Positions 6,318 through 13,264 of a DNA stretch of 18,262 nt are shown here, in pieces. A program made the position numbers and the translations under genes. The stretch comes from DASQVO01 sp035640715 (lineage in GTDB: Bacteria > Actinomycetota > Actinomycetes > Streptosporangiales > Streptosporangiaceae), in the NCBI GenBank assembly GCA_035640715.1, contig DASQVO010000357.1, positions 1-18,262 on the forward strand, given 5' to 3'. The notes under the pieces were generated by a model, which did not search any database, was not told where the DNA came from, and saw only the letters and a program-made list of their open reading frames with translations. Every line of letters begins with the position of its first letter. The stretch's first letter is position 1.

Positions 6318-7403
6318 ATGACTGTCAGGGGCGAGGAGCTTCGGCCGTTCCGGATCGCGGTCCCGGACAGCGAGCTGGCCGACCTGCGCGACCGGCTGGA
6401 CAGGGTCCGCTGGGCGCCGGAGCCGCGCGACGGCGACCAAGGGTATGGCGTCTCTCGCGCGTTCGTCCAGCGGCTGGTTGCGCACTGGCGCGAACGATAC
6501 AACTGGCGCGCGTGGGAGGGCCGAATCAACGAGCACCCGCAGTTCATCACCACCATCGACGGGACCAGCGTGCACCTGTTGCACGTCCGCTCGCCCGAGC
6601 CCGACCCGCTGCCGCTCGTGCTCAGCCACGGCTGGCCGGGCTCGGTCGCCGAGTACCTGGACGTGATCGGGCCACTGAGCGACCCTCGCAGCCATGGTCT
6701 AGACCCCGCCATCGCCTTCGACCTCGTGATCCCCTCCCTGCCCGGGTTCGGCTGGTCGGGGCCGACGCCGGACGTGGGCTGGGGCCCGCGCCGCATCGCC
6801 CGCGCCTGGTCGGTCTTGATGCGGAGGCTGGGCTACCGGCGCTACGGGGCGGGCGGCAATGACTGGGGCTCGTTCATCTCGCCCGAGCTGGGACGGATCG
6901 CGCCGGACGAGGTGGCCGGCGTGCACGTGACCCAGGTATTCCCAGCCGGGCCGGGCGAGGTGCGCAACGCCTCGTACGGTCACGTCCACGCGGAGCAGCC
7001 GCAGACGCTCGCTCACGCGCTGGCCGACTCCCCGGTCGGGCTGCTGGCGTGGAACAGCCAGTGCATGCCTGACCTCGACCCGGACGCGCTGCTCACCCAC
7101 GTCACGATCCACTGGCTGACCGGCACCGCCGGGTCGGCTCTGCGCATCTACGCCGAGGAGGACCGGCAGAAGCCCCCGAACGGCCCGACGACCATCCCGC
7201 CCGGTCTCGCCGTGCCGCTCGGCCTCGCCCAGTTCGCGAACGACTGGCCGTCGGACCGTGCCCAGGCCGAGCGTCAGCACGCCCACATCGTGTCCTGGAA
7301 CGTCTATGACCGCGGCGGCCACTATGCCGCTCGCCAGGCACCGGACCTGCTGGTCCAGGACATGCGCGAGTTCTTCGCGGGTGTCCTGGCACATCAGCGG
7401 TAG
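6318..7403 (+). CDS. Epoxide hydrolase (EHN-domain alpha/beta hydrolase)
   Basis: 361 residues. The N-terminal EHN domain (about 8-110) has FRIAVPDSELADLRDRLDRV. Then come the oxyanion motif HGWPGS (104-109), the nucleophile D182 in GGNDWGS and the likely catalytic H335 in DRGGHYA. Cap-region landmarks are QPQTLAHALADSPVGLLAW and LTGTAGSALRIYAE, the latter holding a likely acid Tyr. The enzyme should hydrolyse epoxides to diols in the cytoplasm. The start is fixed by AGGAAG six nt before ATG 6318. From memory of the family, the cap segment between VTQVFPAG (204-211) and QPQTLAH (227-233) is roughly 20 residues shorter than usual, so access to the active site may differ. Confidence 0.92.
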   Translation: MTVRGEELRPFRIAVPDSELADLRDRLDRVRWAPEPRDGDQGYGVSRAFVQRLVAHWRERYNWRAWEGRINEHPQFITTIDGTSVHLLHVRSPEPDPLPLVLSHGWPGSVAEYLDVIGPLSDPRSHGLDPAIAFDLVIPSLPGFGWSGPTPDVGWGPRRIARAWSVLMRRLGYRRYGAGGNDWGSFISPELGRIAPDEVAGVHVTQVFPAGPGEVRNASYGHVHAEQPQTLAHALADSPVGLLAWNSQCMPDLDPDALLTHVTIHWLTGTAGSALRIYAEEDRQKPPNGPTTIPPGLAVPLGLAQFANDWPSDRAQAERQHAHIVSWNVYDRGGHYAARQAPDLLVQDMREFFAGVLAHQR

Positions 7404-7472
7404 CGCGCGAACGCGGCCCATGTGGTGGCGGCGTCCAGATGGGGCACGAAACCCGCCACTGGGTCATCCGCC

Positions 7473-7487
7473 GCACCCACCGGGTGC
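7473..7487. terminator. Small hairpin after the epoxide hydrolase gene
   Basis: GCACCC-ACC-GGGTGC is a perfect 6-bp stem 70 nt after the stop. A wider pair, GATGGGG (about 7437-7443) and CCCCATC (7489-7495), encloses it. There is no T run. It may end transcription before TA operon 2 or be part of its upstream control. Confidence 0.3.
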
Positions 7488-7498
7488 ATCCCCATCGG

Positions 7499-7530
7499 TT
7501 TCGTATTACGTTTCGTGTTACGATGGGATC
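7499..7530 (+). promoter_or_regulatory. Promoter/operator of TA operon 2: 12-bp tandem repeat, probably leaderless
   Basis: TTTCGTATTACG (7499-7510) is followed directly by TTTCGTGTTACG (7511-7522), 11 of 12 identical. The second copy overlaps a TACGAT -10 box (7519-7524) ending 6 nt before ATG 7531. TCGTA (7501-7505) and TACGA (7519-7523) also form an inverted pair. The layout fits an RHH antitoxin repressing a leaderless operon. Confidence 0.6.
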
Positions 7531-7761
7531 ATGGACGTGATGACCGTGCGAGTCGATGAGAAGACCCGTAAAGAACTCGATGAGGTTGCCGCCGAGCTCG
7601 GCGAGACCGCCTCCGAGGTGATCCGGAAGGCGATCCACCTGGCTTGGTTTGCCGCCATGCAGGACAAGATGCGCCGGGAGTCCGCCGAGATCGCTGCCGA
7701 TCCCGCCGAGCAGGAGGAGGCAGAGCGCATCCGGGAATGGGCCCGGTACCTTGCTTCGTAA
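7531..7761 (+). CDS. RHH-family antitoxin (MazE-like partner)
   Basis: 76 residues. MTVRVDEKTRKELDEVAAEL, then GETASEVIRKAIHLAW, is a CopG/Arc-like ribbon-helix-helix domain: the beta strand at 4-9, then two helices with the SEVIRKAI second helix. The highly charged tail (EQEEAERIREWARYLAS) is a likely toxin-binding segment. ATG 7531 is chosen because of the upstream -10 box; ATG 7540 is the alternative. The end overlaps the toxin frame by 11 nt. Its role as antitoxin is inferred from size, domain and the MazF-type gene beside it. Confidence 0.85.
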   Translation: MDVMTVRVDEKTRKELDEVAAELGETASEVIRKAIHLAWFAAMQDKMRRESAEIAADPAEQEEAERIREWARYLAS

Positions 7762-8071
7762 GGGGTCGATCTTCCTCGTCACCATGCCGACTCGCAGCGG
7801 CGACCATACCCAGCAGAGCCGACGCTACGCGGTAGTGGTGACCGCAACCAGCTTCATCGGGTCCGTGGTCACGGTCGCCCCGACCTCCACGTCCGCGCGG
7901 GCTAGCCTGACCCGGCCCGAGGCCGAGATCCAGGGCCGCAAGTGCCGCATTCTGCTGGAGCAGATGCTCGCCGTGGACGTGCGCAAGCTCACCCAGTGGA
8001 TCGGCGTCCTCGACGACCGCGAGATGGACGCGCTGGATGACGCGCTCAGGCTGTACCACGGCCTCATCTGA
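7751..8071 (+). CDS. MazF/PemK-type toxin (predicted mRNA endoribonuclease)
   Basis: 106 residues. Landmarks: LRKGSIFLVTMPTR (strand 1), RRYAVVVTATSF (24-35, the RRPAVVV-like strand), TVAPTSTSAR (41-50) with the catalytic Thr/Ser region, and RILLEQMLAVDVRKL (66-80). The ending IGVLDDREMDALDDALRLYH is the usual C-terminal helix. It is expected to cleave mRNA at short motifs. The only initiation codon giving the normal MazF N-terminus is TTG 7751, inside the last codons of the antitoxin. The rare start and overlap would keep toxin synthesis low and coupled. Longer upstream extensions in the same frame are Pro/Arg-rich and unlikely. Confidence 0.85.
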   Translation: MLRKGSIFLVTMPTRSGDHTQQSRRYAVVVTATSFIGSVVTVAPTSTSARASLTRPEAEIQGRKCRILLEQMLAVDVRKLTQWIGVLDDREMDALDDALRLYHGLI

Positions 8072-8417
8072 CAACGCCGCCCGGACCGTCATCCCGCGCC
8101 CGGACCGGCAAGCGAATCACCTCTGCCACGGCAGATCACCTTCGCGGACAGAGGCTGTCGGTCACTATGCCTACGGCGCCGGCAAGTCGAAACTCGGAAA
8201 TGACATTTCTTTTTGCTGTTGGTGACACCGGCAGACCGAGATGTAGCCGGGCGATGTGCGTGGGAATCGGTAGCTGGCCGCTCCAGCAGTCGCGCGATGA
8301 CGTCGCTGCTCGACCGAGATCGGAGACGGCGGATTCACCAACTGGACCATGCGGCTCACAGCGAGCAGCAAAGAGCGCCTGCTGATCAGCGGCCTTGGCA
8401 TCGAACGCCTGGCGCTT
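8072..8417. other. 346-nt stretch without a recognisable gene
   Basis: The frames here show no family pattern. GCCCGGACCG occurs twice near 8080-8106. AGCGCC near 8373 can pair with GGCGCT (8411-8416), which is followed by TTTTA. That is a weak + strand terminator with a long loop, lying just after the end of the minus-strand sigma-amidohydrolase frame. The composition is less GC-biased around 8195-8220 (ACATTTCTTTTTGCTGTTGG). Confidence 0.3.
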
Positions 8418-8642
8418 TTATCGATTGAGCCCCAGAATGCGGGCAGCGTTGTCGTGCAGCACGGTCTGCAGTGCATCGGCTGGCAGGCCGAGGTCGCTGA
8501 GCTCCGACAGGCAGCGCTCGGGGGCGAGGAACGGGTAGTCGCTGCCCCACAGGAACTGCCCGTTCAGCCGCCCTCGCAGCTCGCGGATCACCTCCGGCGG
8601 GATCCGCTTCGGTGACCAGCCGGAGATGTCGATGTGCACGTT
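8418..8642 (-). pseudogene. Amidohydrolase (Amidohydro_2) C-terminal fragment fused to the sigma factor
   Basis: The last 74 codons of the sigma frame. NVHIDISGWSP, GSDYPFLAPERCL and the NAARILGL ending are typical of TIM-barrel metal-dependent hydrolases related to o-pyrocatechuate decarboxylases. The N-terminal HxH metal motif and the middle of the barrel are absent from the window, so the fragment cannot be an enzyme by itself. Confidence 0.75.
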
Positions 8643-9902
8643 CGCTTCTGCGCAGCGGGCCCGCATGGCGGTCAGCTGCCGCTCGGGGCCGTTGCGGGTC
8701 AGCTCGCTGGCGCGCTCGAACTCGGCCCGTGCCTCGGCCGCCCGGCCCAGCTTCATCAGGAGATCGCCGCGCACGCTGGACAGCAGGTGATAGCTCCGCA
8801 ACGCGGGCTCAGCGGCGAGCTGGTCGACCAGGTCGAGGCCGGCCTGGGGGCCGAACGCCATCGACACGGCGACAGCACGGTTCAGCTCCACCACCGGGGA
8901 GGGCATCGCTTTGGCGAGGATCGCATACAGCTCCGTAATGCGCGCCCAGTCCGTGTCTTCCGGCCGGAACGCGCGGGCGTGACACGCCGCGATGGCCGCC
9001 TGCAGCGCATAGGGCCCGCGGGCACCGCCGAGCTCTTCCGCCCGTGAAAGGGCGGCGAGGCCGCGGTTGATCAGCAGCCGGTCCCAGCGGGCCCGGTCCT
9101 GGTCGAGCAGGAGGACCGGCTCCCCTGCTGGACCCGTGCGGGCCGGGATCCGTGACGCCTGGATCTCCATCAGCGCCTGCAGCCCGTGGACCTCGGGTTC
9201 GGCGGGAGCGAGCTGCGCCAGGACGCGGCCCAGGCGCAGGGCTTCATGGCACAACGCAGGCCGCATCCAGTCCTCTCCCGCCGTGGCCGAATAGCCCTCG
9301 TTGAAGATGAGATAAATGACCTCCAGAACGGAGGACATCCGGGCCGGCCGCTGCTGGCTGTCCGGGGTCTCGAACTTCACGTGCGCCTTGGCGAGGGTCT
9401 TTTTGGCCCGGACGATCCGCTGTGCGATCGTCGGCTCCGGTACCAGGTAGGCGCGGGCGATCTCGGCCGTAGTCAGGCCGCCGAGCAGGCGGAGTGTCAG
9501 TGCCACCCGGGCCGGCACGGCCAGGACCGGATGGCATGCGGTGAAGATCAGCCGCAGCAGGTCGTCATCGATGTCGTCGGACACGACCTGATCGAAGTCT
9601 GAGGTGCCGCCTGCCCCGGCGGTATCCAGGTCGCGCCCGATCTGGGCGTATTTACGTTCCAGTTCGCGGTTGCGGCGGAACAGGTCGATGGCGCGCCGCT
9701 TAGCCACGGTCATCAGCCAGGCCCCAGGGTTGCGCGGGACCCCGTCCTCCGGCCACTGCTCAAGCGCGGCGACCACCGCGTCCTGGGCCAGTTCCTCCGC
9801 CAGGCCGACGTCGCCCGAGTAGTGCGCGAGCCCGGCGATGAGGCGGGCCCACTCCATCCGGATCACCGCGTCGATCGCCGCATGAGTCTCCGTGCCGGTC
9901 AC
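8418..9902 (-). CDS. ECF42-type sigma factor fused in frame to an amidohydrolase C-terminus
   Basis: 494 residues. Residues 1-420 are a complete ECF42-like sigma factor. Region 2 has GLAEELAQDAVVAALEQWPE and PGAWLMTVAKRRAIDLFRRN. Region 4 has LRLLGGLTTAEIARAYLVPE and IAQRIVRAKKTLAKA. The large C-terminal helical extension has VIYLIFNEGYSATAGEDW, YALQAAIAACHARA, SYHLLSSVRGDLLMKLGR and ends AEFERASELTRNGPERQL. From residue 421 (nt 8642) the frame continues as NVHIDISGWSPKRIPPEVIR, then GQFLWGSDYPFLAPERCLSE and NAARILGL. That is the end of an Amidohydro_2 protein, including the metal-site Asp of GSDYP. Normal family members stop at about 410-420. GTG 9902 gives the expected N-terminus. The preceding gene encodes a DGPF/YCII protein, the known ECF42 partner. 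The tail is probably a deletion scar; function is unknown. Confidence 0.88.
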   Translation of the reverse strand: MTGTETHAAIDAVIRMEWARLIAGLAHYSGDVGLAEELAQDAVVAALEQWPEDGVPRNPGAWLMTVAKRRAIDLFRRNRELERKYAQIGRDLDTAGAGGTSDFDQVVSDDIDDDLLRLIFTACHPVLAVPARVALTLRLLGGLTTAEIARAYLVPEPTIAQRIVRAKKTLAKAHVKFETPDSQQRPARMSSVLEVIYLIFNEGYSATAGEDWMRPALCHEALRLGRVLAQLAPAEPEVHGLQALMEIQASRIPARTGPAGEPVLLLDQDRARWDRLLINRGLAALSRAEELGGARGPYALQAAIAACHARAFRPEDTDWARITELYAILAKAMPSPVVELNRAVAVSMAFGPQAGLDLVDQLAAEPALRSYHLLSSVRGDLLMKLGRAAEARAEFERASELTRNGPERQLTAMRARCAEANVHIDISGWSPKRIPPEVIRELRGRLNGQFLWGSDYPFLAPERCLSELSDLGLPADALQTVLHDNAARILGLNR

Positions 9903-10002
9903 GACACGATGACACCATCTGGCCTATCGTCTAGGCAACGCCCACGGCGGGGTGGCGCCGGAACCGCAGCGACGGCACCGCCTCGTGATGTGCAGATATC
10001 CC

Positions 10003-10050
10003 CCGAAGGCAGCGGCGGGCCTGGCGCTCGCGGCCCGCCGCTGCCTTCGG
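10003..10050 (-). terminator. Perfect 19-bp stem-loop between the DGPF and ECF42 genes
   Basis: Arms at 10003-10021 and 10032-10050 are exact complements around a 10-nt loop (TGGCGCTCGC). The stem is almost entirely G-C. It starts 6 nt after the DGPF stop and no T tract follows on the minus strand. It could partly terminate transcription or shield the upstream mRNA end, giving more DGPF protein than sigma factor. Confidence 0.65.
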
Positions 10051-10055
10051 ACCGT

Positions 10056-10397
10056 TCACCCGCCGTAGACCGGCCGGATCGTGCCCTCGCCCTCGCCCGC
10101 CACGGCCAGGAACCGCTTGGTCCACTCGATGGCCTCGGCCTTGTCGCGGCATTCCACCAGCGCCCATCCGCCGACCAGTTCCTTGGCCTCGGTGAAGGGC
10201 CCATCCAGGACGGTGAACTCGCCGCTGTGGTAGGTGACCTTGACCGCTTCCTCCAGGGGGCCGACAGCGCCCGTGGCGACCAGCACACCGGCCTTGGTCG
10301 CCTCCTCCATGAACGCACCCATCTTGGCCATGTCCTCCGGGGTCGGCGGCGGGATCGGGATGGACGGATCGGCCAGGGTGTATCCGAGGAATCGCAT
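10056..10397 (-). CDS. DGPF/YCII-domain protein, ECF42 partner
   Basis: 113 residues. MRFLGYTLADPSIPIPPPTP, then MGAFMEEATKAGVLVATGAV, the signature LDGPFTEAKELVGGWALVEC and the tail EGEGTIRPVYGG are typical of YCII-related DGPF proteins. The family has a dimeric ferredoxin-like fold; the molecular role is not settled. Genes for such proteins sit beside ECF42 sigma factors and are usually their targets. ATG 10397 is preceded by AGAAGGG at a 7-nt spacing. It is the first gene of the unit, 153 nt upstream of the sigma gene, with the 19-bp stem-loop in the gap. Confidence 0.92.
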   Translation of the reverse strand: MRFLGYTLADPSIPIPPPTPEDMAKMGAFMEEATKAGVLVATGAVGPLEEAVKVTYHSGEFTVLDGPFTEAKELVGGWALVECRDKAEAIEWTKRFLAVAGEGEGTIRPVYGG

Positions 10398-10422
10398 TGC
10401 TATGCCCTTCTGCCGACGGTGA

Positions 10423-10437
10423 CCGGCAGTCTGCCGG
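10423..10437. promoter_or_regulatory. 15-bp palindrome upstream of the DGPF-ECF42 unit
   Basis: CCGGCAGTCTGCCGG has 7-bp arms around one T. It lies 26 nt upstream of the DGPF start codon, and another CTGCCG is at 10410-10415. It could be an operator or leader hairpin. I did not find a convincing TGTCGA-type ECF42 -35 box. Confidence 0.35.
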
Positions 10438-10742
10438 CACCTGCGCTATCCGGACGGCGATTCGGGCGCCGCCCGCTTCCTTGCCCATGCGTCGAACGCC
10501 GCGATGCCAGATCGACACACCGCGGAAGAATTTTTGCCAGATGCCGGACGCCCCGCCGCGCCGGGAACATCCGGGATCCTGCTAGCGTTGTTGACCGAGG
10601 CGGCAGAGTGGCCGCCAGTTCCGCGGGCGAAGCGCCCGCTGGTCGCTTGTGTGAGCAGTCCGCTGGTCGGCGAATCACAGTTCGCCGCTGTCGTCGACGT
10701 CTCTGACATGACGCGGCCCCGTACCAGCGATGGAGTTTGCGC
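10438..10742. other. Intergenic leader region of the helicase gene
   Basis: No gene recognised, though long chance frames cross it on both strands. Two compact stem-loops precede the helicase: GGCGGC (10599-10604) with GCCGCC (10611-10616), and GCGGGCG (10623-10629) with CGCCCGC (10633-10639). CCGCTGGTCG occurs at 10636 and 10660. A structured 5' leader would suit a cold-responsive RNA helicase, but this is only suggestive. Confidence 0.35.
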
Positions 10743-12383
10743 ATGCCTGAAAATGCCCGGCGCCGACGCGCGCCTGCACGTCAACGCGGCCAGGAAGCCG
10801 CCCGGCGGGGCTACGAACCTGCACGGCGCGGCCGCGAGCCAGCCCGCGGCCAGGAAGCCGCACGGCGCGGTAACACCGCAGCCAGGCAGTCCCGGCCGCC
10901 GCGGCCAAACCGCCCGCCCCAGGCCGATCCTTATACCGGGCTGGACCGCGCCCTGGCGGCCGCCGCGGCGGCACCGGCACCGGCCGCCGCCACGTTCAGC
11001 CAGCTCGGACTGCCCGAACGCCTCGTCCGTGCCCTCGCGGCGCGGGATATCCACGAGCCGTTCGCAATCCAGGCACGGGCGCTTCCCGACACGCTCGCAG
11101 GGCGCGACGTGCTCGGCCGTGCGCAGACCGGATCGGGAAAGACGCTCGCGTTCGGCCTGCCGATGCTGACGCGGCTCGCCGCCACGAACGCCACGGACGG
11201 CACCGCCGCCGCGAGCCCGCGCCGGCGCGAGCGGGCGCCCCGCGGCCTCGTGCTCGTTCCCACCCGTGAGCTTGCCCAGCAGGTCGCCGACGTGCTCGCG
11301 CCGCTCGGACGCGCCGTTGGCGTGAGCGTCATGACCGTCTACGGCGGCGTGCCGATCGGGCGCCAGATCACCCGGATACGTGACGGCGTCGACATCGTCG
11401 TGGCGACGCCGGGCCGTCTCATCGACCTGCTCGACCGGCAGGCGTGCACGCTCGCCAGCATCGAGATCACCGTGCTGGACGAGGCCGATCACATGGCTGA
11501 CCTCGGCTTCCTTCCCGCGGTCACCCGCATACTCGACGAGACGCCGGCCGGCGGCCAGCGGATGCTGTTCTCCGCCACCCTGGATCGCCGGGTCGGCCAG
11601 CTCGTAACCTCCTACCTCAGCGATCCCGCGCTGCACGCGGTGACGCCGGAGGCGCTGGCGGGCGGGACGGCCGAGCACAGGGTGCTGGTGCTGGAAGCGC
11701 AGGACAAGGTGCCGGTCGCCACGGAAATCGCAAGCCGCCCGGCGCGCACCCTTTTCTTTGTCCGAACGAAGCACGGGGCGGACCGGCTCGCCAAGCAGCT
11801 GAGCCGTGCCGGGGTGGAAGCGGCGGCCATCCACGGCAACCGGAACCAGAGTCAGCGGCAGCGCGCGCTGGACGCCTTTGCGGCCGGCCACCCCCGCGTT
11901 CTCGTCGCCACCGACGTCGCCGCCCGCGGCATTCACGTTGACGACATAGAACTGGTCGTGCATTTCGACCCGCCAAACGATCACAAGGACTACCTGCACC
12001 GTTCCGGCCGGACGGCTCGCGCGGGGGCGTCCGGGATGGTGGTGACGCTGGCCGAGCAGGGGCAGATCCGGGAGCTGCAGCGGATGCACGATGCGGCCGG
12101 CGTAAGCGCGGCCAGGCACCATGTCGACGTCGGGCATCATGTGGTCCGGGAGATCGCGACGTCGGGGACGCCGGTCCCGCCCGCGCCCGCGGCTCCGCCA
12201 GGCTCCACCGCCGACGGCGCCGCACGGCGCAGGCCCCGTGCGGCCCGTCATGGCGGCGGGCAGCCGCGGGGTGCCCAGCCGCAGCGGGCGGGTGCCACCG
12301 CCGGGAGGGCCTCCCGGCGGCCTCGTAACACGGCTGGTCAGTCCTGGCGTGGCGAGAGCAGCGCCGGGGCGGCGCGCGAGTAG
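10743..12383 (+). CDS. DEAD-box ATP-dependent RNA helicase
   Basis: 546 residues. All core motifs are present: the Q motif (F85, then HEPFAIQ to 110), motif I AQTGSGKT (127-134), Ia PTRELAQQ (173-180), TPGR (222-225), motif II DEAD (246-249), motif III SAT (277-279), motif IV FFVRTK, motif V ATDVAARGIHVDD (389-401) and motif VI HRSGRTARAG (419-428). It unwinds or remodels RNA using ATP, probably in ribosome assembly or mRNA turnover. The flanks are unusual: an Arg/Ala-rich N-terminus (1-84) with an internal repeat, and a basic Arg/Gly/Pro-rich tail (about 475-546), both likely disordered RNA-binding segments. Motif V has H where D is usual (GIDV). ATG 10743 has TGGAG 7 nt upstream. The hemolysin III gene converges, ending 15 nt away. 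Confidence 0.94.
   Translation: MPENARRRRAPARQRGQEAARRGYEPARRGREPARGQEAARRGNTAARQSRPPRPNRPPQADPYTGLDRALAAAAAAPAPAAATFSQLGLPERLVRALAARDIHEPFAIQARALPDTLAGRDVLGRAQTGSGKTLAFGLPMLTRLAATNATDGTAAASPRRRERAPRGLVLVPTRELAQQVADVLAPLGRAVGVSVMTVYGGVPIGRQITRIRDGVDIVVATPGRLIDLLDRQACTLASIEITVLDEADHMADLGFLPAVTRILDETPAGGQRMLFSATLDRRVGQLVTSYLSDPALHAVTPEALAGGTAEHRVLVLEAQDKVPVATEIASRPARTLFFVRTKHGADRLAKQLSRAGVEAAAIHGNRNQSQRQRALDAFAAGHPRVLVATDVAARGIHVDDIELVVHFDPPNDHKDYLHRSGRTARAGASGMVVTLAEQGQIRELQRMHDAAGVSAARHHVDVGHHVVREIATSGTPVPPAPAAPPGSTADGAARRRPRAARHGGGQPRGAQPQRAGATAGRASRRPRNTAGQSWRGESSAGAARE
10785..10866 (+). repeat. 60-nt repeat inside the helicase N-terminus
   Basis: CGCGGCCAGGAAGCCG occurs at 10785-10800 and again at 10845-10860, exactly 60 nt (20 codons) apart. 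The protein shows GQEAARRG twice with GYEPARRG and GREPARG between them. This indicates in-frame tandem duplication of a basic 8-residue unit. Confidence 0.7.
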
Positions 12384-12398
12384 CGGCGCCGCCCGGAT

Positions 12399-13109
12399 TC
12401 AGGCAATGAACAGCGCTATCGCGGCGTACTGGCACGCCGCGGCGGCGCAGACATAGACGTGAAAGACCTCGTGATAACCGAAAACCGCCGGGCACGGGTC
12501 GGGGCGCCGCCAGTGATAAGACAGCGCCCCGGCCGTGTAGAGCAGGCCCCCGGCGATCATCAGCGCTCCCGGCACGGCCCCGGCGTGCAGCCACACCCCG
12601 GGGACCGAAAGGCCGGCGGCCCAGCCCAGCCCGACGAACGTGCCGCCAGCCACAAGTTCTGGCGCCCGCATCCACGCCATCCGGATCCCCGTGGCTGCCG
12701 CTGTGAGCACCCATATCCCGATCAGCCCGGCCAGCCGGAAGAAACCGCTGGTGGCGAGCAGGAACGCCGGGGTCGCTGTGCCGGCGATGAGCAGAAAGAT
12801 CATGGCGTGATCCAGGCGCTGCAGACGGCGGCGCCATGCAGCACGCCAGTTGCCGCGGTGATACAGCGCGCTGGTCCCGAACATCGCGCTCACACTTCCC
12901 GTGAACACAGCGACGGCCGTGATCTTTAGCGTCCCATGCATGCGGGCCAGCGTCAGGGTGCCGACCACGAGCGACGCTTCAAACCACACCAGGTGCATCC
13001 AGCCGCGCAGCAGCGGCTTCGCAGCCGGAACGCCGCGCCGGGCATCGCCGGGCGGCGCCGTCCCCACCTGCGGCACGGGCGCCGCCGGCACGCTTTTCAT
13101 AGCTATCAC
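12399..13109 (-). CDS. Hemolysin III / PAQR-family membrane protein
   Basis: 236 residues with about seven membrane segments. Conserved family positions are visible: SALYHRGNW (Ser and His after the second segment), RLDHAMIFLLIAGT (Asp-His) and FGYHEVFHVYV (two His near the C-terminus), which together form the metal site of this superfamily. The protein sits in the cytoplasmic membrane. Some homologues are hemolytic and others affect lipid homeostasis; the role here is unknown. I chose GTG 13109 because GGAGG lies 6 nt upstream; ATG 13100 (MKSVPAAP) has no such site, and the longer open frame to 13373 is Arg/Pro-rich and lacks membrane character. It converges on the helicase gene. Confidence 0.88.
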   Translation of the reverse strand: MIAMKSVPAAPVPQVGTAPPGDARRGVPAAKPLLRGWMHLVWFEASLVVGTLTLARMHGTLKITAVAVFTGSVSAMFGTSALYHRGNWRAAWRRRLQRLDHAMIFLLIAGTATPAFLLATSGFFRLAGLIGIWVLTAAATGIRMAWMRAPELVAGGTFVGLGWAAGLSVPGVWLHAGAVPGALMIAGGLLYTAGALSYHWRRPDPCPAVFGYHEVFHVYVCAAAACQYAAIALFIA

Positions 13110-13146
13110 AGCCCGCCTCCGTTTCCGGCAAGCAACCCCATGACCG

Positions 13147-13190
13147 CCGGGGTATGCCAACACAGTGGTGCGCATAACCGGCATGCCCGG
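13147..13190. repeat. Imperfect inverted repeat upstream of the hemolysin III gene
   Basis: CCGGGGTATGCC (13147-13158) and GGCATGCCCGG (13180-13190) pair with one bulge and one G-T. The pair lies 38-81 nt upstream of GTG 13109 and could be an operator. Confidence 0.25.
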
Positions 13191-13264
13191 ACCGTTACCT
13201 GCCGACACCCGGAAGGGCTGCGGAAAGGGCAGCGCTTTGCCGTGCGCTGTTCTGCTTTGCTTGA

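Noticed and set aside
5848..8302. Shared 14-mer TCGCGCGATGACGT at 5848 and 8289
   Set aside because: One such match is expected by chance in a GC-rich window this size, and the flanks do not match.
10446..12251. 601-codon minus-strand open frame opposite the helicase
   Set aside because: It is the antisense of a gene with all DEAD-box motifs. Its protein is Arg/Gly/His-rich without family motifs, a usual effect of high GC.
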